64,000 nt of DNA, from contig JAFYXN010000010.1 of assembly GCA_017546145.1 (NCBI GenBank), positions 50,202 through 114,201 of the forward strand, read 5' to 3'. Below the pieces are notes generated by a model. That model had not been told where the DNA came from, ran no database searches, and saw only the letters and a program-made list of their open reading frames with translations. Shown one piece after another: positions 1 to 7,901 of this stretch. Position numbers and translations under genes: made by a program. This DNA comes from Clostridia bacterium. GTDB taxonomy: Bacteria > Bacillota > Clostridia > Monoglobales > Monoglobaceae. How positions within the stretch are numbered: the first letter of the stretch is position 1; every line of letters starts with the position of its first letter.

Positions 1-907
1 ACGAAACATTCAGAATGTGCGGTGCCGAATTTTCAAGCGGTGTATTTACCGCTACATCGTCAATCCGCGACACTATGCCCTGTCTTAGTCGGTTTTTAAG
101 AAATTCCATTCTGGCACCGTTTTCAACAACCGCCAAACACGCCTTTTCTGCCGCAAGACCAAAGGCAGCAATTCCCGGGACGTTTTCTGTACCGGGGCGA
201 ATATTACCTTGCTGTCCTCCTCCAAACAGAATTGGTGCAACCTTGGATTTATTTTTAATATACAGCGCACCCACGCCCTTTGGGCCATGAATTTTGTGAC
301 TGCTTAACGAAATTAAATCAGCATTTACCGATGCCGCTGTAAACGGAATTTTTCCGTATGCCTGAACAGCATCAATGTGAAATACCGATGTAGGATTTGC
401 CGACTTTACAATTCTGCTTATCTTTTCAACAGGCTCGATGGTTCCTATCTCGTTATTAACAAACATCGCAGTAACCAACGCAGTATCCTTGCGCATCATC
501 CTTGAAAGCCGTTCAAGGTCAACAATACCGTTTTTCTTCACCGGCACAAGTTCAAGCGTGTATCCCTTCTTTTCCAGATGATGAAGAGTGTTTAAAACTG
601 CCGGATGTTCGATGTTGGTGCTGAGAATATGCTTGCCACGGCTCATGCCGCAAGCACCCATAATAGCAAGGTTATCAGACTCTGTTCCCCCGGATGTGAA
701 ATAAATTTCAGCAGGCGAAACCTTTAATGTTTCAGCAATCTGTTCCCTTGCCCGTTTTATCAGTTTTTCCGCTTCAATACCCTTTCTATGCAACGATGAC
801 GGATTTCCGTAAAGATTATACATTATATCGGCAGCAAGCTCTGCACCTTCTTTGTACACACGGGTGGTTGAGCTGTTATCCAAATATACTGTTTTCAATG
901 CTATCAT
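1..907 (-). CDS. Cysteine desulfurase (NifS/IscS-like), 3' end outside the window
   Basis: A PLP enzyme of aminotransferase fold V that takes sulfur from cysteine for Fe-S clusters or thiolated tRNA. I translated the minus strand from 907; about 302 codons are present and the C-terminus is cut off by the window edge. Seen: YLDNSSTTR at the N-terminus, GNPSSLH, TSGGTESDN, HIDAVQAYGK, the PLP-lysine motif SSHKIHGPKG and the RPGTENV motif. The persulfide-forming cysteine near the C-terminus would lie beyond base 1 and cannot be checked. The start is supported by an AAAGG-type ribosome binding site just upstream. The leader carries two palindromes (938-965 and 976-1001). NifS, IscS and the ThiI-linked type cannot be separated from this fragment. 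Confidence 0.93.
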   Translation of the reverse strand, partial: MIALKTVYLDNSSTTRVYKEGAELAADIMYNLYGNPSSLHRKGIEAEKLIKRAREQIAETLKVSPAEIYFTSGGTESDNLAIMGACGMSRGKHILSTNIEHPAVLNTLHHLEKKGYTLELVPVKKNGIVDLERLSRMMRKDTALVTAMFVNNEIGTIEPVEKISRIVKSANPTSVFHIDAVQAYGKIPFTAASVNADLISLSSHKIHGPKGVGALYIKNKSKVAPILFGGGQQGNIRPGTENVPGIAAFGLAAEKACLAVVENGARMEFLKNRLRQGIVSRIDDVAVNTPLENSAPHILNVS

Positions 908-937
908 CGCCTTTCTTTCCGCCCTTTACTGAAAATA

Positions 938-965
938 ACGCTTATCAGCGGAACCGGATAAGCGT
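938..965. repeat. Inverted repeat in the cysteine desulfurase leader
   Basis: Perfect 9-bp arms ACGCTTATC (938-946) and GATAAGCGT (957-965) with a 10-nt loop, 31 bp upstream of the cysteine desulfurase start. No U-tract follows in the minus direction, so this looks like an RNA hairpin or operator rather than an intrinsic terminator. Confidence 0.55.
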
Positions 966-975
966 ACAGTTTTCC

Positions 976-1001
976 GAGATAGTATTTTATAATACTATCT
1001 C
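976..1001. promoter_or_regulatory. 26-bp near-continuous palindrome, possible operator
   Basis: Perfect 11-bp arms GAGATAGTATT (976-986) and AATACTATCTC (991-1001) around TTAT. It lies between the end of the DivIVA-like gene and the cysteine desulfurase start. Cysteine desulfurase operons in Firmicutes are often controlled by Rrf2/IscR-type dimers, so an operator role is plausible. No clear -35/-10 pair was placed around it. Confidence 0.45.
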
Positions 1002-1047
1002 TATTATATATTATGTTTAAATTTTCTTATTTGTTCTTTATTAAAAA

Positions 1048-1623
1048 TTAATCTTTCAGCGGCTCAACAATATGAACAGGGATAGCGCGCTCAACGTCAT
1101 CAAACGCCTCCAACGCAGAGCTTGTTTCTGCATAGTCTATTGCTGAATTAACATACGATGTGCTGTTATCTGTCATCCGTCCAACCTGACGAAGCTCCAT
1201 TTCAAAACGGCGAATCGCGTCAATGGACGCCTCTCTCATACGCTCAACCTCGCCGCGTATCTGGTCAATCTTTTTATTTTCATTCATGTAATAATTTTTA
1301 ACAGCTCTGCGCTTAATTTCAATTTCGCGGTTAACGGTTTCTTTTTGCTCACGCGCATACGCTTCAGCCTTTTCACGAATTTCTTCTGCTTGCTTCTTTG
1401 CATCTGTAACCATTTCTTCAGACTTTGCCTCGGCAATGCGCAGCACACTCATAACAGATTCACGCTCGTTGCGCAGTTCCTCCACTTGAGCCTTAAGTTC
1501 TTTAATTTCTTTATCCTTTTCGGCAAGCTTTGCTTCGGCTTTTTCGTCCATTTCGTAAATATAGCTGAACACATCAGCCTTTTTAAATCCAAAAAGACGA
1601 CTTCTTAATTTCTTCCCTGCCAT
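1048..1623 (-). CDS. DivIVA-like coiled-coil protein
   Basis: A 191-residue protein whose first ~25 residues (LFGFKKADVFSYIYEMDEK) resemble the membrane-targeting N-terminal region of DivIVA/GpsB-type proteins. A long charged coiled coil follows (about residues 25-150), rich in Glu, Lys and Arg heptads, and then an acidic tail. DivIVA proteins bind curved membrane at poles or septa and recruit division or cell-wall factors; the exact role here is not visible. I chose the ATG at 1623 because GGAGG lies 8 nt upstream; an ATG 33 bp earlier lacks such a site. A consensus promoter (1685-1713) precedes it. The gene is monocistronic, with the cysteine desulfurase 140 bp downstream. Confidence 0.8.
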   Translation of the reverse strand: MAGKKLRSRLFGFKKADVFSYIYEMDEKAEAKLAEKDKEIKELKAQVEELRNERESVMSVLRIAEAKSEEMVTDAKKQAEEIREKAEAYAREQKETVNREIEIKRRAVKNYYMNENKKIDQIRGEVERMREASIDAIRRFEMELRQVGRMTDNSTSYVNSAIDYAETSSALEAFDDVERAIPVHIVEPLKD

Positions 1624-1684
1624 GGGTAATTCCTCCAAAAAAACATAATATATCAAAATGCGATTTTAAAAATGTCTTATTAAC

Positions 1685-1713
1685 ATTATACCTTCTTTTT
1701 TTTCGATAGTCAA
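1685..1713 (-). promoter_or_regulatory. Promoter of the DivIVA-like gene
   Basis: Minus-strand TTGACT (1708-1713) and TATAAT (1685-1690) separated by exactly 17 bp, about 62 bp upstream of the chosen start. Confidence 0.8.
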
Positions 1714-1783
1714 CTGTTTTTTCACATACCTATACCGTGATTTTCTGTAAAAAAATCTTTTTGTTGAGATTTCAATGTCAACA

Positions 1784-1833
1784 CAACTAATAATGGCTCT
1801 TTTTGCATTAAATTGAATCTCCATTATTAGTTG
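1784..1833. repeat. 13-bp perfect inverted repeat, function unknown
   Basis: Arms CAACTAATAATGG (1784-1796) and CCATTATTAGTTG (1821-1833) enclose a 24-nt loop in the gap between the toxin gene and the DivIVA promoter. Neither arm is followed by a good U-tract, so a simple terminator is not clear. Confidence 0.5.
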
Positions 1834-1919
1834 CTTGTTTTATATTTGCATATAGAGACTGTATAATCCGGATGCCAAGGTTTTTCCAAAGCAGGTCATA
1901 TTAAGTCAGGAATAAAAAA

Positions 1920-2297
1920 TCACTTCTTGAATTTATTTATCCATCCTAATATTTCATCATATTTCATATTACCTGCTGCAACTGACAGACCAAAATCAAC
2001 CACATCGGAATTGGTACAATTCATTTTTATCCCCTCTGCTTCCAGAAATGTAAGCATAACATATACACCTATTCTCTTATTTCCATCGACAAATGCATGA
2101 TTAGATATCAAAGAAAATCCAAGACTTGCTGCTTTTTCTTCTTTTGTTTTATAAAGTTCTTCTCCGCCAAATGTAGCATAAGCGTTATTGAGTGCACTTT
2201 CTAATAATCCAACATCTCTTACGCCGATACTGCCACCCGTTTCTTCCGCTATTAATTGATGCAAAAGCAAAACCTTTTCTTTACTCAACTTAATCAT
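1920..2297 (-). CDS. doc: Doc/Fic-family toxin of a type II toxin-antitoxin pair
   Basis: A 125-residue Fic/Doc protein. The catalytic loop HAFVDGNKRIG (residues ~67-77) matches the Fic consensus HxFx(D/E)GNxR closely, in the compact form typical of Doc. Doc toxins of this type phosphorylate EF-Tu and stop translation, whereas larger Fic proteins AMPylate; the short length and the Phd partner favour Doc. The start codon overlaps the antitoxin stop (ATGA), showing translational coupling. No gene lies within 290 bp downstream. The inhibitory part should come from the upstream Phd-like antitoxin. Confidence 0.92.
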   Translation of the reverse strand: MIKLSKEKVLLLHQLIAEETGGSIGVRDVGLLESALNNAYATFGGEELYKTKEEKAASLGFSLISNHAFVDGNKRIGVYVMLTFLEAEGIKMNCTNSDVVDFGLSVAAGNMKYDEILGWINKFKK

Positions 2298-2536
2298 TTT
2301 GCCAACTCCTCAAAAGCAGGTTTGAATCTATTCATAATTCTCTTTGCTGCTACATCAATTTTCTCATCATCGGTAATATCAAAATAAGAATTTGACTCTA
2401 CATCAATAAGTAAAAATTTTGGTTTGTTGTTTTTAAATATAACCGCTTGACCATTATTTTCCGCAACTTTAGCAACCTTTGAAAAATTTTGATTGGCTTC
2501 TGTCATTGTTGTGATTGTTTCAGTATTTATGTTCAT
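2294..2536 (-). CDS. Phd/YefM-family antitoxin
   Basis: An 80-residue protein with the Phd/YefM N-terminal fold: ITTMTEANQNFSKVAK, then a KNNKPKFLLID strand. The C-terminal part (residues ~50-80) should be the toxin-neutralising segment. It precedes and overlaps doc by 4 bp, the standard antitoxin-first order. Phd dimers bind palindromes and repress their own promoter, with toxin as co-repressor. A 14-bp inverted repeat lies exactly on the promoter here (2566-2604), which supports autoregulation. Ribosome binding site AGGAGG lies upstream of the ATG. Confidence 0.9.
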   Translation of the reverse strand: MNINTETITTMTEANQNFSKVAKVAENNGQAVIFKNNKPKFLLIDVESNSYFDITDDEKIDVAAKRIMNRFKPAFEELAK

Positions 2537-2565
2537 AATTACCTCCTATTATTTATACAATAAAT

Positions 2566-2610
2566 ATATCCTACAATTTATATTATATACAAATTGCAGG
2601 ATATTGTCAA
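2566..2610 (-). promoter_or_regulatory. Promoter and operator of the phd-doc pair
   Basis: Full-consensus TTGACA (2605-2610) and TATAAT (2582-2587) with 17-bp spacing on the minus strand. A 14-bp inverted repeat (2566-2579 and 2591-2604, one mismatch) covers the spacer and the start-site region, so a bound dimer would occlude RNA polymerase. The antitoxin start is about 30 bp downstream. Confidence 0.85.
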
Positions 2611-2697
2611 CTTATAAATTTCAGCAGCCTTACTAAATCCCTTTCAAGTTAAGATCAAAATCTTCTTGTTAAAGTTCTACCGCACAATAGATTCTAC

Positions 2698-3879
2698 CTA
2701 TATCATATCATTGCAAACCTTCATAATTTTGTCTGCTGCCCCTCTTGCACCAGAGCAGCTCTTAAAACCTTCAGCAATTTTCTTGGCATTTTTCTTATAA
2801 GTGCTATCGCTAAATATTTGATTTACAGCACTTAAAATAGAATTTGCATCAGACTTATCAAGCTTTATCCCTGCACCAAGCTCTAAAACTCTCTCGGCAA
2901 CACCCTTTTGCTCTGTTGTTTGTGGGAACATAACAAGTGGAACTTCAAAATACAAACTTTCACTAACACTATTCATTCCGCAATGCGATACAAATGCATC
3001 AGCCTGTTTAAGTACGGCAATTTGGTCAATGTATGAACAAACTGATATATTTTCAGGAATTTCTCCAAAGTCCTCGATACACACTATATTACCAACAGAC
3101 ATAATCACCTGATAATCTGTATTGGCTAAAGCAGATATACAAGTTTTATAAAAAGACATCATGTCATTATTGACAGTTCCCATTGAGATATAAATCAGTC
3201 TATTTCTCTTCTTTTCTATTTTCTCGGTTGTAGACCTAATTAAAGGACCCACAAATTCATACTTCTCTGAAAAAGTCTCAGAACATGGCTGAAACCGTCG
3301 AGATGTATAAACAATCGTGTGGGTACTATCATCATTCCCAATAATATCAAGAATGTTTCTGACAGGATACCCTTTATTTTTCAGCCTCCTGACTTGCTTA
3401 GAGGTTTTGGGTATTGAGAAAAGCATCTTCATCAAATCTACAAAACCTTGTTTCATAATCTTTGCTGAATGCTGGTTAAAAGCAAAAGTCGTTGTCGAAC
3501 AAACAAAAGGAATCCCGAGCTTCAGCGCAATAGCTTTTCCCCATAATGCCATCGAATCCGCCACGATACAATCAGGCTTAAGTTTTGCTATCTCACTGCA
3601 AACCTTATCATCAAGCGCCAATGTTGTATCTACCAATATCTTTGTAGAGAACGCAAGGTCTTTTCCTACGCGAGCAGAATCTTTGGCGCTTAGTTTTTGC
3701 TCTGTATCATAATCATCGCAAGATATAAATGTTGCTCCTGCCGACTCAACTTTTTCACGCATAATGTTATATGAATAATACCAAACCTCGTGTCCGCGGG
3801 AAACTAATTCTTTTACAACACCCAAAGTGGGGTTAGTATGTCCGTGTGCAGGAATACAAAAGAAAATAATTTTGCTCAT
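2698..3879 (-). CDS. MGT-family glycosyltransferase (GT1, macrolide/UGT type)
   Basis: A 393-residue GT-B fold enzyme of the macrolide/UDP-glucuronosyltransferase type. The N-terminal half opens with FFCIPAHGHTNPTLGVVKEL, the acceptor-domain signature with the likely catalytic His. The C-terminal half has the nucleotide-sugar motif around VSHCGMNSVSESLYFEVPLV, followed by PQTTEQ. Such enzymes put a sugar from an NDP-sugar onto small hydrophobic acceptors (antibiotics, flavonoids, lipids) in the cytoplasm. The start has AGGTGAGG 4 nt upstream. It sits 16 bp after the AbrB-like gene and is probably co-transcribed with it. The acceptor is unknown; self-resistance or detoxification is a guess. 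Confidence 0.87.
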   Translation of the reverse strand: MSKIIFFCIPAHGHTNPTLGVVKELVSRGHEVWYYSYNIMREKVESAGATFISCDDYDTEQKLSAKDSARVGKDLAFSTKILVDTTLALDDKVCSEIAKLKPDCIVADSMALWGKAIALKLGIPFVCSTTTFAFNQHSAKIMKQGFVDLMKMLFSIPKTSKQVRRLKNKGYPVRNILDIIGNDDSTHTIVYTSRRFQPCSETFSEKYEFVGPLIRSTTEKIEKKRNRLIYISMGTVNNDMMSFYKTCISALANTDYQVIMSVGNIVCIEDFGEIPENISVCSYIDQIAVLKQADAFVSHCGMNSVSESLYFEVPLVMFPQTTEQKGVAERVLELGAGIKLDKSDANSILSAVNQIFSDSTYKKNAKKIAEGFKSCSGARGAADKIMKVCNDMI

Positions 3880-3895
3880 ATAACCTCACCTGCTT

Positions 3896-4105
3896 TCATT
3901 CTTCTATTTCACAAAAAATCTTTTTAATAAATTCTCTTTCCTTTTCTTTAGGAAGAATTGCTATTCCTCTTTCTTTATCGCCAAGAACTAAAATTTCATC
4001 TCCAGGCTGTAAGTCAAACAGCTCTCTTGCTTGTTTGGGAATAACAAACTGCCCCTTTTCCCCGATTTTGACCATCCAGGCATATTTTCCTTCATTTATA
4101 TCCAT
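3896..4105 (-). CDS. AbrB/MazE/SpoVT-fold DNA-binding regulator
   Basis: A 69-residue swapped-hairpin DNA-binding protein; KGQFVIPKQARELFDLQPGDEILVLGD is the family signature (cited here as KGQFVIPKQAREL then LQPGDEI). The ATG at 4105 is chosen because AAAGGAG lies just upstream; an ATG 45 bp earlier sits inside the promoter. Its promoter overlaps an 8-bp palindrome (4121-4145), so autoregulation is likely. The next gene on the same strand is the MGT glycosyltransferase, 16 bp away, which it may control. No partner toxin follows, so an antitoxin role is less likely. Confidence 0.85.
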   Translation of the reverse strand: MDINEGKYAWMVKIGEKGQFVIPKQARELFDLQPGDEILVLGDKERGIAILPKEKEREFIKKIFCEIEE

Positions 4106-4120
4106 ATCCAGCTCTCCTTT

Positions 4121-4167
4121 GTATGATTTGTATGAATAATCATACCACAATATTATATAAACGTCAA
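4121..4167 (-). promoter_or_regulatory. Promoter and palindromic operator of the AbrB-like gene
   Basis: Minus-strand TTGACG (4162-4167) and TATGAT (4139-4144), 17-bp spacing. Perfect inverted repeat GTATGATT (4121-4128) / AATCATAC (4138-4145) with a 9-bp spacer overlaps the -10 and the start site. Confidence 0.75.
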
Positions 4168-4271
4168 TAGGCTGTTAAAGAATTATACCCATTACCACAT
4201 TTTCAGCAAGGTGCCCTGTTATGCTTATGTCCTTTTGGTGTATATCCACAACCGACACCTATATAATTAAA

Positions 4272-4306
4272 AGCAGCATGCAGAAAAACCGCTGCATGCT
4301 ACTTTT
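4272..4306 (-). terminator. Intrinsic terminator after thrS
   Basis: Perfect 9-bp arms AGCATGCAG (4275-4283) and CTGCATGCT (4292-4300). In the minus direction the hairpin ends in GCTTTTAATT, a modest U-tract, 15 bp after the thrS stop. Confidence 0.7.
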
Positions 4307-4319
4307 ATATTAGCAAAAA

Positions 4320-6257
4320 TTATATTATTTTGTCCTCAACTTCTTTGCCGAGCATTGTCATAAATTCGTCCAAGGTCATTGTTCCAAGGTCGCCATTCTT
4401 TCGTGAACGTACCGAAACTGTGCCCTCGTTCATTTCTTTTTCGCCCGCAATAATCATATAAGGAACTTTTTCAAGCTGCGCCTCACGAATCTTATAACCA
4501 ATCTTCTCGCTTCTGTCGTCCAAATCAACACGAAAGCCCTTATCCTTTAATTCATAATATAGCTTGTCTGCATAGTCCCTATAATTATCTGAAATCGGAA
4601 GAATTTTAACCTGTGTAGGTGCAAGCCAAGCAGGAAACGCACCTGCGTACTTTTCAATAAGAAGAGCCAGTGTTCTTTCATAACAGCCGATTGAAGTTCT
4701 GTGGATGATATAAGGATTCTTTTTGCTGCCATCCTTGTCGATATACTCCATGCCAAACTTTTCAGCAAGCATCTGGTCAATCTGAATTGTGATAAGAGTA
4801 TCTTCTTTGCCAAATACATTCTTTATCTGAATATCAAGCTTGGGTCCATAGAACGCAGCCTCGCCAATACCAACCTTGTATGGGATTTCAAGATGGTCAA
4901 GAATCTTTGCCATTGTATCCTGTGCTTCATCCCATTGCTCTTTTGTTCCTATATACTTTTCGGTATCTTCGGGATCCCACTGAGAGAACCTGTAAGAAAC
5001 ATCCTCATAAAGTCCAAGAGTCTTGAGCATATAAATTGCCATTTCAAGACAGTTTTTAAACTCTTCTTCAAGCTGGTCTGGACGGCACATAAGATGCCCT
5101 TCAGAAATAGTGAACTGTCTTACACGGATAAGACCATGCATCTCACCTGATGCTTCATTTCTGAAAAGAGTTGATGTTTCACCGTATCTAAGCGGCAAAT
5201 CACGGTAGCTGCGCATTCTGTTGAGATACGCCTGATACTGGAAAGGACATGTCATGGGACGAAGTGCAAAAACTTCTTTATCCTTATCCTCATCACCCAT
5301 TACAAACATACCGTCTTTATAATGATCCCAGTGTCCTGAAATTTTGTACAGGTCACTTTTTGCCATATAAGGAGTTTTTGTTCTTACCCAACCATGCTTA
5401 TCCTCATGGTCTTCAACAAATCTCTGAAGAATCTGAATGATTTTTGCTCCCTTTGGAAGAAGTATCGGAAGTCCCTGACCGATTGAATCAACCGTTGTAA
5501 AGAGTTCAAGCTCACGACCAAGCTTGTTGTGGTCTCTTTTCTTTGCTTCTTCAAGTCTTTCAAGGTATTCGTCAAGGTCTGACTTTTTGGGAAAAGCAGT
5601 ACCATATATACGTGTGAGCATTTTATTATTCTCGTTGCCGCGCCAGTATGCACCTGCCGTATACTGAAGCTTTATTGCTTTGAGCTTGCCTGTTGACAAG
5701 AGATGAGGTCCTGCACAAAGGTCAGTAAAATCGCCCTGATTATATATAGAAATAACTGCGTCCTCGGGCAAATCCTTTATAAGTTCAACCTTATAATCCT
5801 CGCCCTTTTCCTCCATAAGCTTTATAGCCTCTTGGCGTGGAAGTTCAGCACGGACAAGTGGAATATCTTCCTTTATAATTTTTTTCATTTCAGCTTCAAG
5901 TGCATCAAGCTCTGAATTTGTAACCGAAGTATCAAATTCAAAGTCATAATAGAATCCATCATCTATTGCAGGACCGATTGCCAGCTTTGCAGTTGGATAA
6001 AGTCTTTTTACAGCCTGAGCTAAAACGTGTGATGCTGTGTGTCTGTAAGTTCGTCTGCCGTCCTCATCATCGAATGTAAGAAAATTCACCGCACAATCTT
6101 TTTGGGGTATAAAATCCAAACCGCAAACTTCACCGTCCACAGTTGCAGCAAGAGCCACCCTTGCAAGTCCTTCGCTTATAGACTTTGCCATTTCGATAAG
6201 GCTGGTTCCGTTCTCAAAAGCCTTTACATCTCCGCCTTTGAATGTAATGTTTATCAT
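4320..6257 (-). CDS. thrS: Threonyl-tRNA synthetase
   Basis: A full-length (645 residues) class II synthetase that charges tRNA-Thr. Domains in order: TGS-like N-terminus (1-60), editing/SAD domain with the metal-type HTASHVLAQ motif (~73-82), the catalytic core with PMTCPFQYQ (zinc-ligand Cys) and the motif 2 region (LRYGETSTLFRNEASGEM), motif 3 (HRTSIGCYERTLALLIE), and the C-terminal anticodon-binding domain (PTQVKILPIS onwards). Transcribed alone from a good promoter (6338-6366). Many Firmicutes thrS genes carry a T-box leader; the 80-nt leader here is too short for one and has no T-box motif. Confidence 0.98.
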   Translation of the reverse strand: MINITFKGGDVKAFENGTSLIEMAKSISEGLARVALAATVDGEVCGLDFIPQKDCAVNFLTFDDEDGRRTYRHTASHVLAQAVKRLYPTAKLAIGPAIDDGFYYDFEFDTSVTNSELDALEAEMKKIIKEDIPLVRAELPRQEAIKLMEEKGEDYKVELIKDLPEDAVISIYNQGDFTDLCAGPHLLSTGKLKAIKLQYTAGAYWRGNENNKMLTRIYGTAFPKKSDLDEYLERLEEAKKRDHNKLGRELELFTTVDSIGQGLPILLPKGAKIIQILQRFVEDHEDKHGWVRTKTPYMAKSDLYKISGHWDHYKDGMFVMGDEDKDKEVFALRPMTCPFQYQAYLNRMRSYRDLPLRYGETSTLFRNEASGEMHGLIRVRQFTISEGHLMCRPDQLEEEFKNCLEMAIYMLKTLGLYEDVSYRFSQWDPEDTEKYIGTKEQWDEAQDTMAKILDHLEIPYKVGIGEAAFYGPKLDIQIKNVFGKEDTLITIQIDQMLAEKFGMEYIDKDGSKKNPYIIHRTSIGCYERTLALLIEKYAGAFPAWLAPTQVKILPISDNYRDYADKLYYELKDKGFRVDLDDRSEKIGYKIREAQLEKVPYMIIAGEKEMNEGTVSVRSRKNGDLGTMTLDEFMTMLGKEVEDKII

Positions 6258-6337
6258 AGCAATCCGCTCCTTTCTTTAGTTTTCCTTTATACTGTATATC
6301 CTACAGCATCGGGTTGCTTTTTTGTAATTTAAGTTAT

Positions 6338-6366
6338 ATTTTACCGCATTTTTTTGAAAATTTCAA
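6338..6366 (-). promoter_or_regulatory. Promoter of thrS
   Basis: Minus-strand TTGAAA (6361-6366) and TAAAAT (6338-6343) with a 17-bp spacer, giving a leader of roughly 75 nt. Confidence 0.75.
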
Positions 6367-6389
6367 GTAAAATTAGTAATTTTGCAATT

Positions 6390-7862
6390 TTATTTAAAGT
6401 ATTTTTGATTTATGCCATTTAGCCTTTTATTACTCTCTGTTTCATCAAAAGTCAGAGGCAAATCGCTTATTAAAATCAATCCATCACTATACAGCACTTC
6501 CTTATCAAGCGCATCCACGCAAGCTCTCAGTGGCAGGAAAGTCCTTTCATTTTTAAGAACGGGTGCAACATCGATTGTCACGACTTTGCCATTAACATTT
6601 ATTTCTTTTTTTCCTATTGTCAAAGATATTTCTCTGTCTTCAAACACTATGTTAACAGTTTGAGTTTCGTCAATCCATTCAACTTTCCCGCCATAATTTT
6701 CACTAATAAATCTGACAGGTACATATGAACGGTCATCCTCTACAAAAACTGAAACATCCGAATTATTTGCATCCAACAGTTTTTCTGTTCCCGCTACATA
6801 AGCTTTGTTACTGCCCACAAATAAGGCTGTAAATTCAGCGATATCAATTAAATCAGCATTGTCATCATTAACCTTTTTCATATCAGTTGACGTTTCTTTG
6901 ATTGCACCATTCAAACCATAAAATCTCTCAATTTCACGTATTTTTTCTTCTGTTTGCGAGTGGTCATCGAACTTTGATGTGCTGCTATCTATTATATCTT
7001 GTAATAATTCAATGTAGCTTTCTGGCGTAACATCATCCATCAGTTCGATTATAGTAACACTCCAGGATTTAACTTTAATAAATGTTTTTATAACATCTTC
7101 AAAAGAAAGGTTGTTACCCACGGCAATGCTCTTGCCTTGATACATATCCATAGGGTTGGTTATCCCCAGACTTTTGCAATATTCGATTTCTTCATCCGAT
7201 ATACCGCTTTCCCGCTTATGTCTTGCACGCAATTGCTCCCTGCTTGTTTCTGCTTGTGTAACTGACTCTTCTATTCTTTCTGTATCAGCATTTTTAAAAA
7301 TCCTCAGCAACTGTCCCCTGAATTCGTCTGTTGTCATATTTCCATAGACGAATTCATTCATCAGTTTTGATTCTGATTCATCTTCCTTTTCTTTTTCTTC
7401 GATAAGTTCTTCAATAGTTCTGCCTTTTTTTATTTCTGCCCAACCATATTCATAGTCTATCCTATTGATTTCTAATCTGCTCACAAATTGGTTGCGTTCA
7501 TGCTCTATCCAACCCTTTTGTTGCATCTCTTCAAAAATATAATCCGGAATTTTATCCAATTTTTCTTGCCATAGTTTTTCTCCCAACATATAACTTTCAT
7601 ACTTTTTTTCATCAACCTTATAATATTCTCTTACTTTCTTCCAGTCACCAAGCTCTTTGTATTTATTAACTACCAAAGCACTTACATTTTCATTAGATAG
7701 ATACATTATAGCTTTGAGTTCAAGCTCATCTTGTTCAGTAAAGCCATTAAGTCTAAGTCTTTGTTCGTAAAGACTTTCAGTATCTTTTGCAAAACTTTTT
7801 AGTAACATTAAATTACCTAAAACAAGTATTAATGATATAATTATACATAGTCTTCTTTTCAT
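6390..7862 (-). CDS. Secreted protein with C-terminal copper-amine-oxidase-N-like domain
   Basis: A 490-residue protein with an N-terminal signal or anchor (MKRRLCIIISLILVLGNLML). Residues ~25-330 are a charged, mainly helical region of unknown function. The C-terminal ~110 residues have the repeated beta-hairpin pattern of the copper amine oxidase N-like domain: DDRSYVPVRFISENYGG, then RTFLPLRACVDALDKEV. That domain is common in exported Clostridia proteins and is thought to bind cell surface or wall material; it has no oxidase activity by itself. The gene lies 39 bp after ispA on the same strand and may be read through from it. No catalytic residues recognised. Confidence 0.7.
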   Translation of the reverse strand: MKRRLCIIISLILVLGNLMLLKSFAKDTESLYEQRLRLNGFTEQDELELKAIMYLSNENVSALVVNKYKELGDWKKVREYYKVDEKKYESYMLGEKLWQEKLDKIPDYIFEEMQQKGWIEHERNQFVSRLEINRIDYEYGWAEIKKGRTIEELIEEKEKEDESESKLMNEFVYGNMTTDEFRGQLLRIFKNADTERIEESVTQAETSREQLRARHKRESGISDEEIEYCKSLGITNPMDMYQGKSIAVGNNLSFEDVIKTFIKVKSWSVTIIELMDDVTPESYIELLQDIIDSSTSKFDDHSQTEEKIREIERFYGLNGAIKETSTDMKKVNDDNADLIDIAEFTALFVGSNKAYVAGTEKLLDANNSDVSVFVEDDRSYVPVRFISENYGGKVEWIDETQTVNIVFEDREISLTIGKKEINVNGKVVTIDVAPVLKNERTFLPLRACVDALDKEVLYSDGLILISDLPLTFDETESNKRLNGINQKYFK

Positions 7863-7901
7863 AGTAAATTTTCCCTTTCTTAGCTATTCGGCTGTCAAAA
7901 C

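Noticed and set aside
6258..6389. T-box leader for thrS
   Set aside because: The leader is only ~75 nt and no TGGTACC motif is present in either strand.
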